A stretch of DNA of 15,970 bases from the NCBI GenBank assembly GCA_046729975.1, contig JBKPHS010000018.1, positions 1-15,970 of the forward strand, written 5' to 3'. This stretch comes from JBKPHS01 sp046729975. Lineage in GTDB: Bacteria; Actinomycetota; Thermoleophilia; Solirubrobacterales; Thermoleophilaceae. Each line of letters starts with the position of its first letter. Within the stretch, counting starts at the first letter, position 1. The position numbers and the translations under genes are program-made. Under the pieces are notes generated by a model. That model was not told the DNA's origin. It saw nothing but the letters and a program-made list of their open reading frames with translations, and searched no databases. Shown one piece after another: positions 1 through 6,645 of this stretch.

Positions 1-2
1 GT

Positions 3-722
3 TTGCCGCTCGTGCACCCCGTGGCCATCCTCTGCGGCGGCAAGGGCGCGCGCATGCGCGAGCACGGCGAGACCGTTCCCAAGCCGCTCGTCGAGATCGG
101 CGGCCGGCCGATCCTCTGGCACGTCATGTCGCTCTACGCCGTGCAGGGCCTCTCGCGCTTCGTGCTGCTGCTAGGCCACGGGGCCGAGCGCGTGGCGGCC
201 TTCGCCGAGCATCTCACCGAGCCGTGGGAGGTGACCTGCCTCGACACCGGGATCGAGACCTCCACCGGCGGGCGGGTGGCACGTGCGCGCGCGCACCTGG
301 AGCGCGACGCCTTCTGTCTGACCTACGCCGACGGCGTAGCGGACATCGACCTGAAGGCGCTGCTCGACTTCCACGGGGCACACGGCGGCGCCGCGACGAT
401 GACCGTCGTGCGGCCGGCGAACCCCTGGGGTGTCGCGGAGCTCGACGGCGACGCTCGGGTGAGAGCCTTCCACGAGAAGCCCCGCCTCGACTCCTGGGTG
501 AACGGGGGCTTCATGGTCATGGAGCCCCGGGCGCTCGATGCAATCGGACCGGACGACGTCCTCGAGCGCGGCCCGCTCGAGCGGCTCTCGGCGGACGGCG
601 AGCTGTTCGCCTTCCGGCCCGAGGGCTTCTGGGACTGCATGGACACCTACAAGGACACCCTGCTCCTGAACGAGCTCTGGGAGCGCGGCGAGGCGCCCTG
701 GCGGGACCTCGTCGGAGCATGA
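3..722 (+). CDS. rfbF: Glucose-1-phosphate cytidylyltransferase (RfbF family)
   Basis: Makes CDP-glucose from CTP and glucose-1-phosphate in the cytoplasm, the entry step to CDP-linked 3,6-dideoxy or related deoxysugars for surface polysaccharide. The N-terminal nucleotidyltransferase signature GGKGARM (residues 12-18 if counted from the TTG) is followed by PKPLVEIGGRPILWH. A DGVADID stretch follows (first Asp about residue 110, the likely metal ligand), then FHEKP and WINGG-like WVNGGF, then FWDCMDTYKD. All are typical of RfbF rather than of glucose-1-phosphate thymidylyl- or uridylyltransferases. At 239 residues it is slightly shorter than the usual ~255. The start is uncertain because the gene begins at the window edge: TTG at 3, GTG at 12 and GTG at 21 are all in frame, and no ribosome binding site can be judged. 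The stop overlaps the next start by 4 bp (ATGA), so the two genes are co-translated. Confidence 0.86.
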   Translation: MPLVHPVAILCGGKGARMREHGETVPKPLVEIGGRPILWHVMSLYAVQGLSRFVLLLGHGAERVAAFAEHLTEPWEVTCLDTGIETSTGGRVARARAHLERDAFCLTYADGVADIDLKALLDFHGAHGGAATMTVVRPANPWGVAELDGDARVRAFHEKPRLDSWVNGGFMVMEPRALDAIGPDDVLERGPLERLSADGELFAFRPEGFWDCMDTYKDTLLLNELWERGEAPWRDLVGA

Positions 723-1711
723 GCGGCCGCTACGACGGCCAAAGCGTGCTGGTCACCGGCGCTCAGGGGCTCATCGGCTCCTGGCTAGCGGAGCGGCTTC
801 TCGACGAGGGCGCGCGCGTCGTGGTCCCGCGTCGGGACGTCCCGGCCCTCTCGCGCTTCCACATCGCCGGCCTCGAGCCCCGCTGCGAGGTCGTGCAGGC
901 CGATCTCACCTCCTACCACGAGGTGGTCCGGATCATCAACGAGCACGACGTCAGCGTCGTCTTCCACCTCGCGGCCCAGACGATCGTCCGGACGGCGAAC
1001 CGCTCGCCCCTGTCCACCTTCGACACGAACGTCCGCGCCACCTGGACGCTGCTCGAGGCATGCCGCGCGGGTGCCGTGGTCGGCAACCCGGTCGAGAAGG
1101 TAATCGTCGCGTCCTCGGACAAGGCTTACGGGCGCCACGACCGGCTTCCGTACCGCGAGGACCTGCCGCTCCAGCCGAGCTACCCCTACGACGTCTCGAA
1201 GGCGGCGGCCGACATGATCGCGCGCTCGTACGCGGCCACGTTCGACCTCCCCGTAGCCGTCACGCGCCTGGCCAACGTCTACGGAGGCGGCGACTTCAAC
1301 TTCTCCCGGCTGGTGCCGGACACGATCCGCGCCCTGCTGCGCGGCGAGCCGCCGGTGATCCGCTCGGACGGCACACCCGAGCGCGACTACCTGTACGTGG
1401 AGGACGCGGTGGAGGCGTATCTCGCCGTGGCATCCTCGCTCGACGAACCGGCCCTGCGCGGCCGGGCCTGGAACGCCGGCACGGGAAGGCCCGTGCCGGT
1501 CAGCGGGCTCGTGCGCGAGCTGATCCGTGTCTCGGGCCGCGACGTCGAGCCGGAGGTGCGGGGCAGCGGCACGCCCCACGGCGAGATCGACCGCCAGTAC
1601 CTGGACTCGACCGCGATCCGTGAGGAGCTCGGGTGGGAGCCGCGCTGGAAGCTCGACCGCGGGCTGGCCGAGACCTGGGCGTGGTACGAGCGGCATCTGG
1701 ACAAGGGCTGA
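719..1711 (+). CDS. rfbG: NAD-dependent sugar-nucleotide dehydratase, CDP-glucose 4,6-dehydratase-like
   Basis: Extended short-chain dehydrogenase/reductase, 330 residues. The Rossmann NAD-binding motif GAQGLIG is at residues 14-20. SSDKAYG (132-138) matches the TSDKxY segment of CDP-glucose 4,6-dehydratases, and the catalytic Tyr-x-x-x-Lys is Y157-K161 (YDVSK). RLANVYGGGDF and a C-terminal RDYLYVEDAVEAY substrate-side motif follow. The start is the ATG at 719 that overlaps the upstream stop; the same frame is open further upstream but that part shadows the cytidylyltransferase. CDP-glucose as substrate is inferred mainly from the adjacent CDP-glucose-forming gene. A related GDP-mannose or dTDP-glucose dehydratase is the alternative. 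The product would be CDP-4-keto-6-deoxyglucose, feeding later steps outside the window. Confidence 0.8.
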   Translation: MSGRYDGQSVLVTGAQGLIGSWLAERLLDEGARVVVPRRDVPALSRFHIAGLEPRCEVVQADLTSYHEVVRIINEHDVSVVFHLAAQTIVRTANRSPLSTFDTNVRATWTLLEACRAGAVVGNPVEKVIVASSDKAYGRHDRLPYREDLPLQPSYPYDVSKAAADMIARSYAATFDLPVAVTRLANVYGGGDFNFSRLVPDTIRALLRGEPPVIRSDGTPERDYLYVEDAVEAYLAVASSLDEPALRGRAWNAGTGRPVPVSGLVRELIRVSGRDVEPEVRGSGTPHGEIDRQYLDSTAIREELGWEPRWKLDRGLAETWAWYERHLDKG

Positions 1712-1781
1712 GAGTCGCCCCATGTCAGAGGGCGGACATCGGTTTTCCGTCCAGCACGGTGGCGACGTCGTCTCGTCGCTG

Positions 1782-1787
1782 TAGGGT
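1782..1787 (+). promoter_or_regulatory. Candidate -10 box for the secreted RTX protein gene
   Basis: TAGGGT lies 51 bp before the TTG start at 1839, in the 127-bp gap after the sugar genes. It fits the TANNNT pattern seen before other genes in this window. No convincing -35 hexamer is present. A 6-bp hairpin (GCGACG 1762-1767 with CGTCGC 1774-1779) lies just upstream and might end the preceding transcript, but it has no U-tract. Confidence 0.35.
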
Positions 1788-1838
1788 GCCGATCCGCCCG
1801 GTCCCGCCGGGGGCCCAACGTCGACACGGGAGGAAGAC

Positions 1839-3206
1839 TTGCCTCGCAGACTGCTCTTGATCGCGTCCGTAGTCGCCATGCTGATCGTCGGCTCCGCGTG
1901 CGCCTCGGGCGCCAGCGCCCAGACGACCTTCACGAACTCCAACCCAATCACGATCGACGGCGTCAATGCCGGACCTGCGACGCCCTATCCCTCGACGATC
2001 GACATTTCAGGGCTCAGCGGCTCGATCAGCAAGGTGACTGCGACGATCGAAGGGCTGAGCCACACCTGGCCGGAAGACATCGACATCCTGCTCGTCGGTC
2101 CAGGAGGCCAGACGGTGATTCTGATGTCAGACGTCGACTGCAGCGCTGATGTCGCTGACATCAACCTGGTGTTCGACGACGGAGCCGCCGACCTGATGCC
2201 CGACGCCTCAGCACCTCTGGCCGGCGGTACGTTCAAGCCGACGGACCGCGACAGCAGCGGCTGCGCCGGCTCCGAGCCGAACGACAACTTCGAAGCCCCC
2301 GCGCCCGGGCCGCCGCATGGAACGGCACTGGCCGCCTTCGACGGCACGAACCCGAATGGAACGTGGCAGTTGTTCGTCCGCGACGACTTTCCGAGCGAGG
2401 ACAACGGGACCATCGCCAAGGGCTGGAGCCTCACGATTTCGGTCACCCCTCCGGCTATCAGCTCGCCGCCGACGGTCTCAGGAAACGCGACGAACAACCA
2501 GACGCTGACCGCATCGGCCGGCGCGTCGAGCGGTGGCGGAACGACGACACTCTCGTTCGTCCGCTGCGACGCCTCTGGCAACGGCTGCGTGCCGATCCCG
2601 GGCGCGACGGCGACGAGGCGCGGGGCGCGTACAGCTGCGACGAGCGTCAGCTACAAGTTGACGAGCGCGGACATCGGGCACGCGATCCGCGTGCAGCAAA
2701 CGGTCACCAACTCGGGCGGCTCGACGTCGAGCCAATCTTCGCCGACGAAGGCCGTAGTCCCGGACCCGGCCGCATGCAGCAACGTGATCTTCGGCGCGAC
2801 GGCTGGGACCAACACGCTGACCGGGACCGTCGGCGGTGACCGCATCGACGGCCTGGCCGGGAACGACATCATCTCCGGCGTCGCCGGCGACGACTGTCTG
2901 ACCGGCGGGCTAGGCAACGACAGGGTCAGCGGTGGCTCCGGCAAGGATCGCATGGTGGGCGGTGCCGGCAAGGACAGACTGTCCGGCGGTCTCGGCACCG
3001 ACGTGATCTCCGGTGGCGGCGGCAACGACGCCATCTCCGCGGGTCCGGGCTCGAAGCACATCCTGTCGGGCGGCAGCGGAAGGGATGCGATCAACTCGGT
3101 CAACGGTAAGCGCGACCGGGTCAACGGCGGCAGCGGCCGGGATACATGCCGAGCTGACAGGATCGACCGCCTGCGGTCGTGCCAGGTGAGGCGGATCGTC
3201 AGGTAG
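1839..3206 (+). CDS. Secreted P-domain-like / Ig-like / RTX calcium-binding repeat protein
   Basis: A 455-residue exported protein with no recognisable catalytic domain. A signal peptide (two Arg, hydrophobic core, ASA before Gln28) probably cleaves after residue 27. Residues ~36-203 resemble the proprotein-convertase P domain (jelly roll), with segments such as WPEDIDILLVGPGG and NPNGTWQLFVRD. Residues ~208-305 look like a bacterial Ig-like module with LTSADIGHAIRVQQTV. Residues ~325-435 hold about eleven GGxGxDxxx nonapeptides (for example GGSGKDRMV), the hemolysin-type calcium-binding beta-roll, ending in a Cys-containing RDTC...RSC tail. The TTG start is supported by GGGAGGAAG at 1828-1836. 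It is unlike a normal P-domain protein in having no subtilisin domain. It looks less GC-biased than its neighbours by eye. A surface, adhesive or matrix role is inference. Confidence 0.82.
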   Translation: MPRRLLLIASVVAMLIVGSACASGASAQTTFTNSNPITIDGVNAGPATPYPSTIDISGLSGSISKVTATIEGLSHTWPEDIDILLVGPGGQTVILMSDVDCSADVADINLVFDDGAADLMPDASAPLAGGTFKPTDRDSSGCAGSEPNDNFEAPAPGPPHGTALAAFDGTNPNGTWQLFVRDDFPSEDNGTIAKGWSLTISVTPPAISSPPTVSGNATNNQTLTASAGASSGGGTTTLSFVRCDASGNGCVPIPGATATRRGARTAATSVSYKLTSADIGHAIRVQQTVTNSGGSTSSQSSPTKAVVPDPAACSNVIFGATAGTNTLTGTVGGDRIDGLAGNDIISGVAGDDCLTGGLGNDRVSGGSGKDRMVGGAGKDRLSGGLGTDVISGGGGNDAISAGPGSKHILSGGSGRDAINSVNGKRDRVNGGSGRDTCRADRIDRLRSCQVRRIVR

Positions 3207-3230
3207 CCGTTCCCGCCTGAACCGTGGCGA

Positions 3231-3262
3231 GGCCCCGGGAGCGCTCCGGCGCTCTCGGGGCC
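3231..3262 (+). terminator. Strong GC hairpin after the RTX protein gene
   Basis: Arms 3231-3244 and 3249-3262 pair over 14 bp with a single G-T wobble around a TCCG tetraloop, 24 bp after the stop at 3206. Only a short pyrimidine tail (TTCTCGCTT) follows rather than a U-tract, which is common for terminators in high-GC bacteria. Confidence 0.7.
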
Positions 3263-3313
3263 TTCTCGCTTCAGGACCCGGGCGGTCTGGGGGCCGCTTG
3301 CAATCATGGACCC

Positions 3314-4150
3314 GTGAGCGAGAGCACGTTCTCCCTCGGCGGTGATGTGACCGTCCGACGGCTCGGCTTCGGCGCGATGCGGATCACCGGAAGCGGGATC
3401 TGGGGCGAGCCGAGGGATCCCGATGAGGCGCGGCGGGTGCTGAGGAGGGCTGTCGAGCTCGGGGTGAACCTGATCGACACCGCCGACTCATACGGACCCG
3501 AGGTCTCTGAGCGGCTGATCGCGGAGGCGCTTCATCCCTACCCGGACGACCTCGTGATCGCGACCAAGGGCGGCATGACGCGGTCCGGCCCCGGCCGCTG
3601 GGGCAGCGACGGGCGTCCCGAGCACCTGCGTGAGGCATGCGAGGGCAGCCTGCGTCGCCTCCGGCTCGAGCGGATCGACCTCTACCAGCTGCACACGGTC
3701 GACCGGGCGGTGCCGCTCGAGGACTCGGTGGGCGCGCTGGCCGAGCTCCAGCGCGAGGGGAAGATCCGCCTGATCGGGCTCTCGAACGTCTCGGTCGGCC
3801 AGCTTGACCGGGCCCGCGAGCTCGTGAACGTCGTCTCGGTGCAGGACCGCTTCAGCCTGGCCGACCGCCACACCGAGGACGTGCTGGAGGCCTGCGAGGC
3901 GCACGGACTCGGCTTCATCCCGTGGTTCCCGCTCGCCACCGGCGCTCTCGCGAACCGCGACGGCGCGCTCGCCGCCGTGGCCGAGCGGCACCGAGCGACG
4001 CCGGTACAGGTCGGGATCGCATGGCTGCTCGCCCGCTCGCCGGTCATCCTGCCGATCCCCGGCACCTCGTCGGTCGCGCACCTCGAGGAGAACGTGGCCG
4101 CGGCAGGGCTCGAGCTATCCGACACGGAGCTGACGGAGCTGGCTGCCTGA
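3314..4150 (+). CDS. Aldo/keto reductase
   Basis: NADPH-dependent reductase of the AKR superfamily, 278 residues and full length. The catalytic tetrad is visible: Asp55 and Tyr60 in DTADSYG, Lys85 in IATKGG and His127 in DLYQLHTVD. GLSNVS and the C-terminal IPGTSSVAHLEEN cofactor-binding stretch also match the family. The GTG at 3314 is chosen because the protein then starts a few residues before the first strand; the frame is open back to 3224, but that part overlaps the upstream terminator hairpin. No Shine-Dalgarno is visible. AATCAT at 3302-3307 sits where a -10 box of a leaderless transcript would be. The stop overlaps the next ATG by one base. The substrate cannot be read from the sequence. 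Confidence 0.88.
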   Translation: MSESTFSLGGDVTVRRLGFGAMRITGSGIWGEPRDPDEARRVLRRAVELGVNLIDTADSYGPEVSERLIAEALHPYPDDLVIATKGGMTRSGPGRWGSDGRPEHLREACEGSLRRLRLERIDLYQLHTVDRAVPLEDSVGALAELQREGKIRLIGLSNVSVGQLDRARELVNVVSVQDRFSLADRHTEDVLEACEAHGLGFIPWFPLATGALANRDGALAAVAERHRATPVQVGIAWLLARSPVILPIPGTSSVAHLEENVAAAGLELSDTELTELAA

Positions 4151-4686
4151 TGGCGGTCGCGGAGCTGACCGCGCCTTTCGACGAGCTGCGCGATCACTGG
4201 CGGGGAGGGGCGTTGCCCGCGGTCACCCTCATCGAGTACGGCGACTATGAGTGCCCGTACTCACGCGCCGCGTACCGCAGCATCCAGCGCCTCGAGGGCG
4301 CCCTCGGCGAGCGCCTGCGCTTCGCCTTCCGTCACTTCCCGCTCACCGAGATCCACCCGCACGCGCAGGCCGCGGCGGAGGCCGCGGAGGCGGCGGCTGC
4401 GCAGGGCCGCTTCTGGGAGATGCACGACCTGCTCTTCCGTCAGCAGCAGTCGCTCGAGGGGGAAGACCTGCGCGCCTACGCGGACGAGCTGGGCCTCGAC
4501 CTCGATCGCTTCGAGCGCGACATCGAGGAGGGCACGCCTGCCCAGTACGTGATCGAGCAGGCGGCCACCGCGCTCGCCAGCGGGGCGCGCGACACGCCCA
4601 CCCTGTTCATCGACGGCGTCCTCTACGACGGCTCCTACCGGCTGGAGTCGTTGCGCGAGGCGCTCGAGAGCGCGGGCGACCGTTGA
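4150..4686 (+). CDS. DsbA-family thioredoxin-fold protein with a CPYS active site
   Basis: A 178-residue DsbA/2-hydroxychromene-isomerase-type thioredoxin fold. LIEYGDYECPYS carries the active-site position C35-P-Y-S38, and DTPTLFIDG holds the cis-proline loop. The helical insert with HAQAAAEAAEAA and FWEMHDLLF is typical of the NhaA-associated and DsbA_4-like families. The second catalytic cysteine is replaced by Ser38, so the protein cannot form the usual intramolecular disulfide and may act as a monothiol reductase, glutathione/mycothiol-type transferase or isomerase. No signal peptide or membrane segment is visible, suggesting a cytoplasmic location. The ATG at 4150 overlaps the TGA of the reductase, and its own stop overlaps the thiolase start. 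Confidence 0.82.
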   Translation: MAVAELTAPFDELRDHWRGGALPAVTLIEYGDYECPYSRAAYRSIQRLEGALGERLRFAFRHFPLTEIHPHAQAAAEAAEAAAAQGRFWEMHDLLFRQQQSLEGEDLRAYADELGLDLDRFERDIEEGTPAQYVIEQAATALASGARDTPTLFIDGVLYDGSYRLESLREALESAGDR

Positions 4687-5924
4687 AGGGCACGCACGAT
4701 GCCTACATCCTCGGCGGAGTCCGCACGCCGATCGGCCGCTACGGCGGGGCCCTCTCGGGCGTGCGGACCGATGACCTGCTCGCCTTCGCCCTGACCGCGG
4801 CCTGCGAGCGTGTCGGAGTTGCGCCTGGCCAGATCGAGGAGATCGCCGCGGGCTGCGTGAACCCGGCGCACGAGGGGATGGGGGACATCGCTCGCTGGGC
4901 CGCGCTCGCCGCGGGCTTTCCGGACCACGTGCCGGCCTACACGGTCAATCGCTTCTGCGCCTCCTCGCTCACGTGCACCGTCAACGTCGCGAGCTCGATC
5001 GCGGTCGGCGAGCTGAGGCTCGGGCTGGCCGCCGGCGTCGAGTCCATGAGCCGCTCGGGCTGGGCGTTCATGAAGGGTGAGGCGCCGTTCATGCCGCGCG
5101 GCCCGCGTTTCATGCTCGACACGATGTGGGCCGGCGCGGGCGGTCCGCCCAACCCCGAGCTGCTCGCCCGCGACGCCTACATCGAGATGATCCGCACCGC
5201 GCAGAACGTGGCGACAAAGTACGAGATCCCGAGGCGTGAGATCGACGGCTTCGCGCTCCGCTCACACACCCGCGCCGCGGCGGCGCGCGACAATGGGCGG
5301 TTCGCGAAGGAGATCGCGCCGATCGAGGTGCCGGGCGAGCGCAAGCAGCCGCCGCGCACGATCGAGCACGACGAGGGCATCCGCGACGACACGACGCTCC
5401 AGGCGCTCGAGCAGCTGCCTCCGCAGCCGGGTACCGAGGACATGACGGCGGGTAACTCCTCGCCGCTCTCCGACGGGGCGAGCGCAATCTTGCTCGCGAG
5501 CGGCGAGCAGGCGGAGGAGCTCGGCATCAGGCCCCTCGCCAGGGTGGTCTCGTCGGCTTCGGTCGGCGTCGACCCCACCGTGATGGGCATAGCGCCCGCT
5601 TACGCGATGCCGCGCGCGATCGAGGCTGCCGGCATCGAGCCGCAGGACGTGGACGTCTACGAGGTGCACGAGGCTTTCGCGGCGCAAGTGCTGGCGGTGC
5701 TGCGCGAGTTCGAGGCGCAGACCGGCTGGGTGATCCCCGACGACCGGCTGAACCCGAACGGAGGCGCCGTGGCACTCGGGCACCCGTTCGGCGACTCCGG
5801 GACTCGCTGCGTGCTGACTCTCGCGACCGAGCTGGAGGAGCGCGGCGCGCGCTACGGGTGCACCGGGATCTGCGTAGGATCGGGTCAGGGCGTGGCGCTG
5901 GTGATCGAGCGATATGGATCCTGA
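4683..5924 (+). CDS. Thiolase (acetyl-CoA C-acyltransferase)
   Basis: Condenses two acyl-CoAs or cleaves 3-ketoacyl-CoA. At 413 residues it is normal family length. The acyl-accepting Cys92 lies in VNRFCASS, His367 in the GHPFGDSGTR motif and the proton-shuttling Cys397 in CVGSGQG; NPNGGAVALGHP is the family signature. The start is the TTG at 4683, overlapping the upstream stop (TTGA) and giving the expected N-terminus with ILGGVRTPIGRYGG. The frame is open further upstream but that part shadows the thioredoxin-fold gene. The ATG at 4699 is out of frame. No 3-hydroxyacyl-CoA dehydrogenase or other beta-oxidation partner lies next to it, so biosynthetic and degradative roles cannot be told apart. 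Confidence 0.9.
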   Translation: MKGTHDAYILGGVRTPIGRYGGALSGVRTDDLLAFALTAACERVGVAPGQIEEIAAGCVNPAHEGMGDIARWAALAAGFPDHVPAYTVNRFCASSLTCTVNVASSIAVGELRLGLAAGVESMSRSGWAFMKGEAPFMPRGPRFMLDTMWAGAGGPPNPELLARDAYIEMIRTAQNVATKYEIPRREIDGFALRSHTRAAAARDNGRFAKEIAPIEVPGERKQPPRTIEHDEGIRDDTTLQALEQLPPQPGTEDMTAGNSSPLSDGASAILLASGEQAEELGIRPLARVVSSASVGVDPTVMGIAPAYAMPRAIEAAGIEPQDVDVYEVHEAFAAQVLAVLREFEAQTGWVIPDDRLNPNGGAVALGHPFGDSGTRCVLTLATELEERGARYGCTGICVGSGQGVALVIERYGS

Positions 5925-6258
5925 GCGGGCACGTGAGCTGCTTGCGCGCGAGCGCTCCCGGCTCGAGCGGGCGATCGAGGAGCTCGAGCAGCCTCTGCAG
6001 GAGGAACCGCCGCGCGACGACCAGCATCCCGCGGACCGGGCGAGCGACCTCCTGGAGGAGGGGATCGACACGGGGCTCGCGGAGGACCTGAGCGAGGAGC
6101 TGGCCATGGTCGAACGCGCCGAGCGCCGCCTCGAGGAAGGGACCTACGGCCTCTCGGTCGAGAGCGGCGAGCCGATCCCGGACGAGCGGCTCGAGGCCGT
6201 GCCGCACGCCGAGCTCACGGCCGAAGAGCAGACCCGCCTCGAGCGGGGCGGGCTCTAA
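5914..6258 (+). CDS. DksA/TraR-like protein lacking all zinc-finger cysteines
   Basis: A 114-residue protein with an acidic, heptad-like N-terminal helix pair (about residues 3-74) and the DksA/TraR C-terminal signature RLEEGTYG...GEPIPDERLEAVPHAE. In the family this part holds a C4 zinc finger; here the four cysteine positions are Ser81, Ser84, Thr102 and Glu105, and the whole protein has no cysteine. DksA-type proteins enter the RNA polymerase secondary channel and modulate initiation with ppGpp; whether this variant still does is unknown. The start codon lies inside the thiolase gene (11-bp overlap), which ties its translation to the upstream run. Other cysteine-poor DksA paralogues exist, so loss of zinc need not mean loss of function. 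Confidence 0.78.
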   Translation: MDPERARELLARERSRLERAIEELEQPLQEEPPRDDQHPADRASDLLEEGIDTGLAEDLSEELAMVERAERRLEEGTYGLSVESGEPIPDERLEAVPHAELTAEEQTRLERGGL

Positions 6259-6287
6259 GAACGTCCGATCCACCGCTGTGACGGCGT

Positions 6288-6293
6288 TACCAT
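6288..6293 (+). promoter_or_regulatory. Candidate leaderless -10 box (TACCAT) for the DUF2630 gene
   Basis: TACCAT ends exactly 6 bp before the ATG at 6300 and there is no Shine-Dalgarno sequence, as expected for a transcript that begins at the start codon. The same spacing recurs before the GTG at 9465. No clear -35 was found. Confidence 0.4.
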
Positions 6294-6299
6294 CGGCAT

Positions 6300-6623
6300 A
6301 TGGCCGATCCGGCCCAGACGATGGACCACATCGAGGACCTCGTCGCCGAGGAGCACCGGCTCTGGGACGAGAGCTCGGCCGGGCGTCTCGACGAAGCCGG
6401 CCACGAGCGCCTCGGTGAGATCAACCGCGAGCTCGACCGCTGCTGGGACGTGCTGAGGCGGCGCCGCGCCAACCCGGAGGTGTCCGACGACCTGCGCGAC
6501 TCGGACGTCCCGGATCCCTCGAACGAGCTCGAGGGCGGCACCGAGCCACACCACCTCGACCATGGCGTGCATGGAGCCGACGAGCCCGACCCGGACCCGG
6601 GCGTGAACCCGAACGTCCCCTAG
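6300..6623 (+). CDS. DUF2630 family protein
   Basis: A 107-residue, strongly charged protein. Its first ~60 residues match the DUF2630 pattern seen in actinobacteria: IEDLVAEEHRLWD, then a short linker, then EINRELDRCWDVLRRRRA, probably a two-helix hairpin. The remainder is an acidic, Pro/Asp/His-rich tail likely to be disordered. The molecular function of the family is unknown to me. It lies 41 bp after the DksA-like gene and 22 bp before the receiver fusion, and probably has its own leaderless promoter. Cytoplasmic; no signal peptide. Confidence 0.75.
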   Translation: MADPAQTMDHIEDLVAEEHRLWDESSAGRLDEAGHERLGEINRELDRCWDVLRRRRANPEVSDDLRDSDVPDPSNELEGGTEPHHLDHGVHGADEPDPDPGVNPNVP

Positions 6624-6645
6624 GGCGCAGGCGACCGGCACTCCG

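Noticed and set aside
224..718. N-terminal extension of the dehydratase frame
   Set aside because: Low-complexity Arg-rich shadow of the cytidylyltransferase gene; the ATG at 719 gives the normal N-terminus.
1889..1901. Possible lipobox (GSAC) in the RTX protein signal peptide
   Set aside because: The -3 position before Cys21 is Gly rather than Leu/Val/Ile; ordinary cleavage after ASA at residue 27 fits better.
785..1966. Long minus-strand open frame (393 codons) opposite the dehydratase
   Set aside because: Antisense shadow created by high GC in third codon positions; no family motifs, and the + strand has a clear NAD-dependent dehydratase.
4251..4682. N-terminal extension of the thiolase frame
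   Set aside because: It overlaps the thioredoxin-fold gene and reads as Arg/Pro/Ala-rich shadow sequence; the thiolase family N-terminus begins right after the TTG at 4683.
5875..5880. TAGGAT inside the thiolase gene as a promoter for the DksA-like gene
   Set aside because: A single -10-like hexamer with no -35 and loose spacing; the overlapping genes already explain expression.
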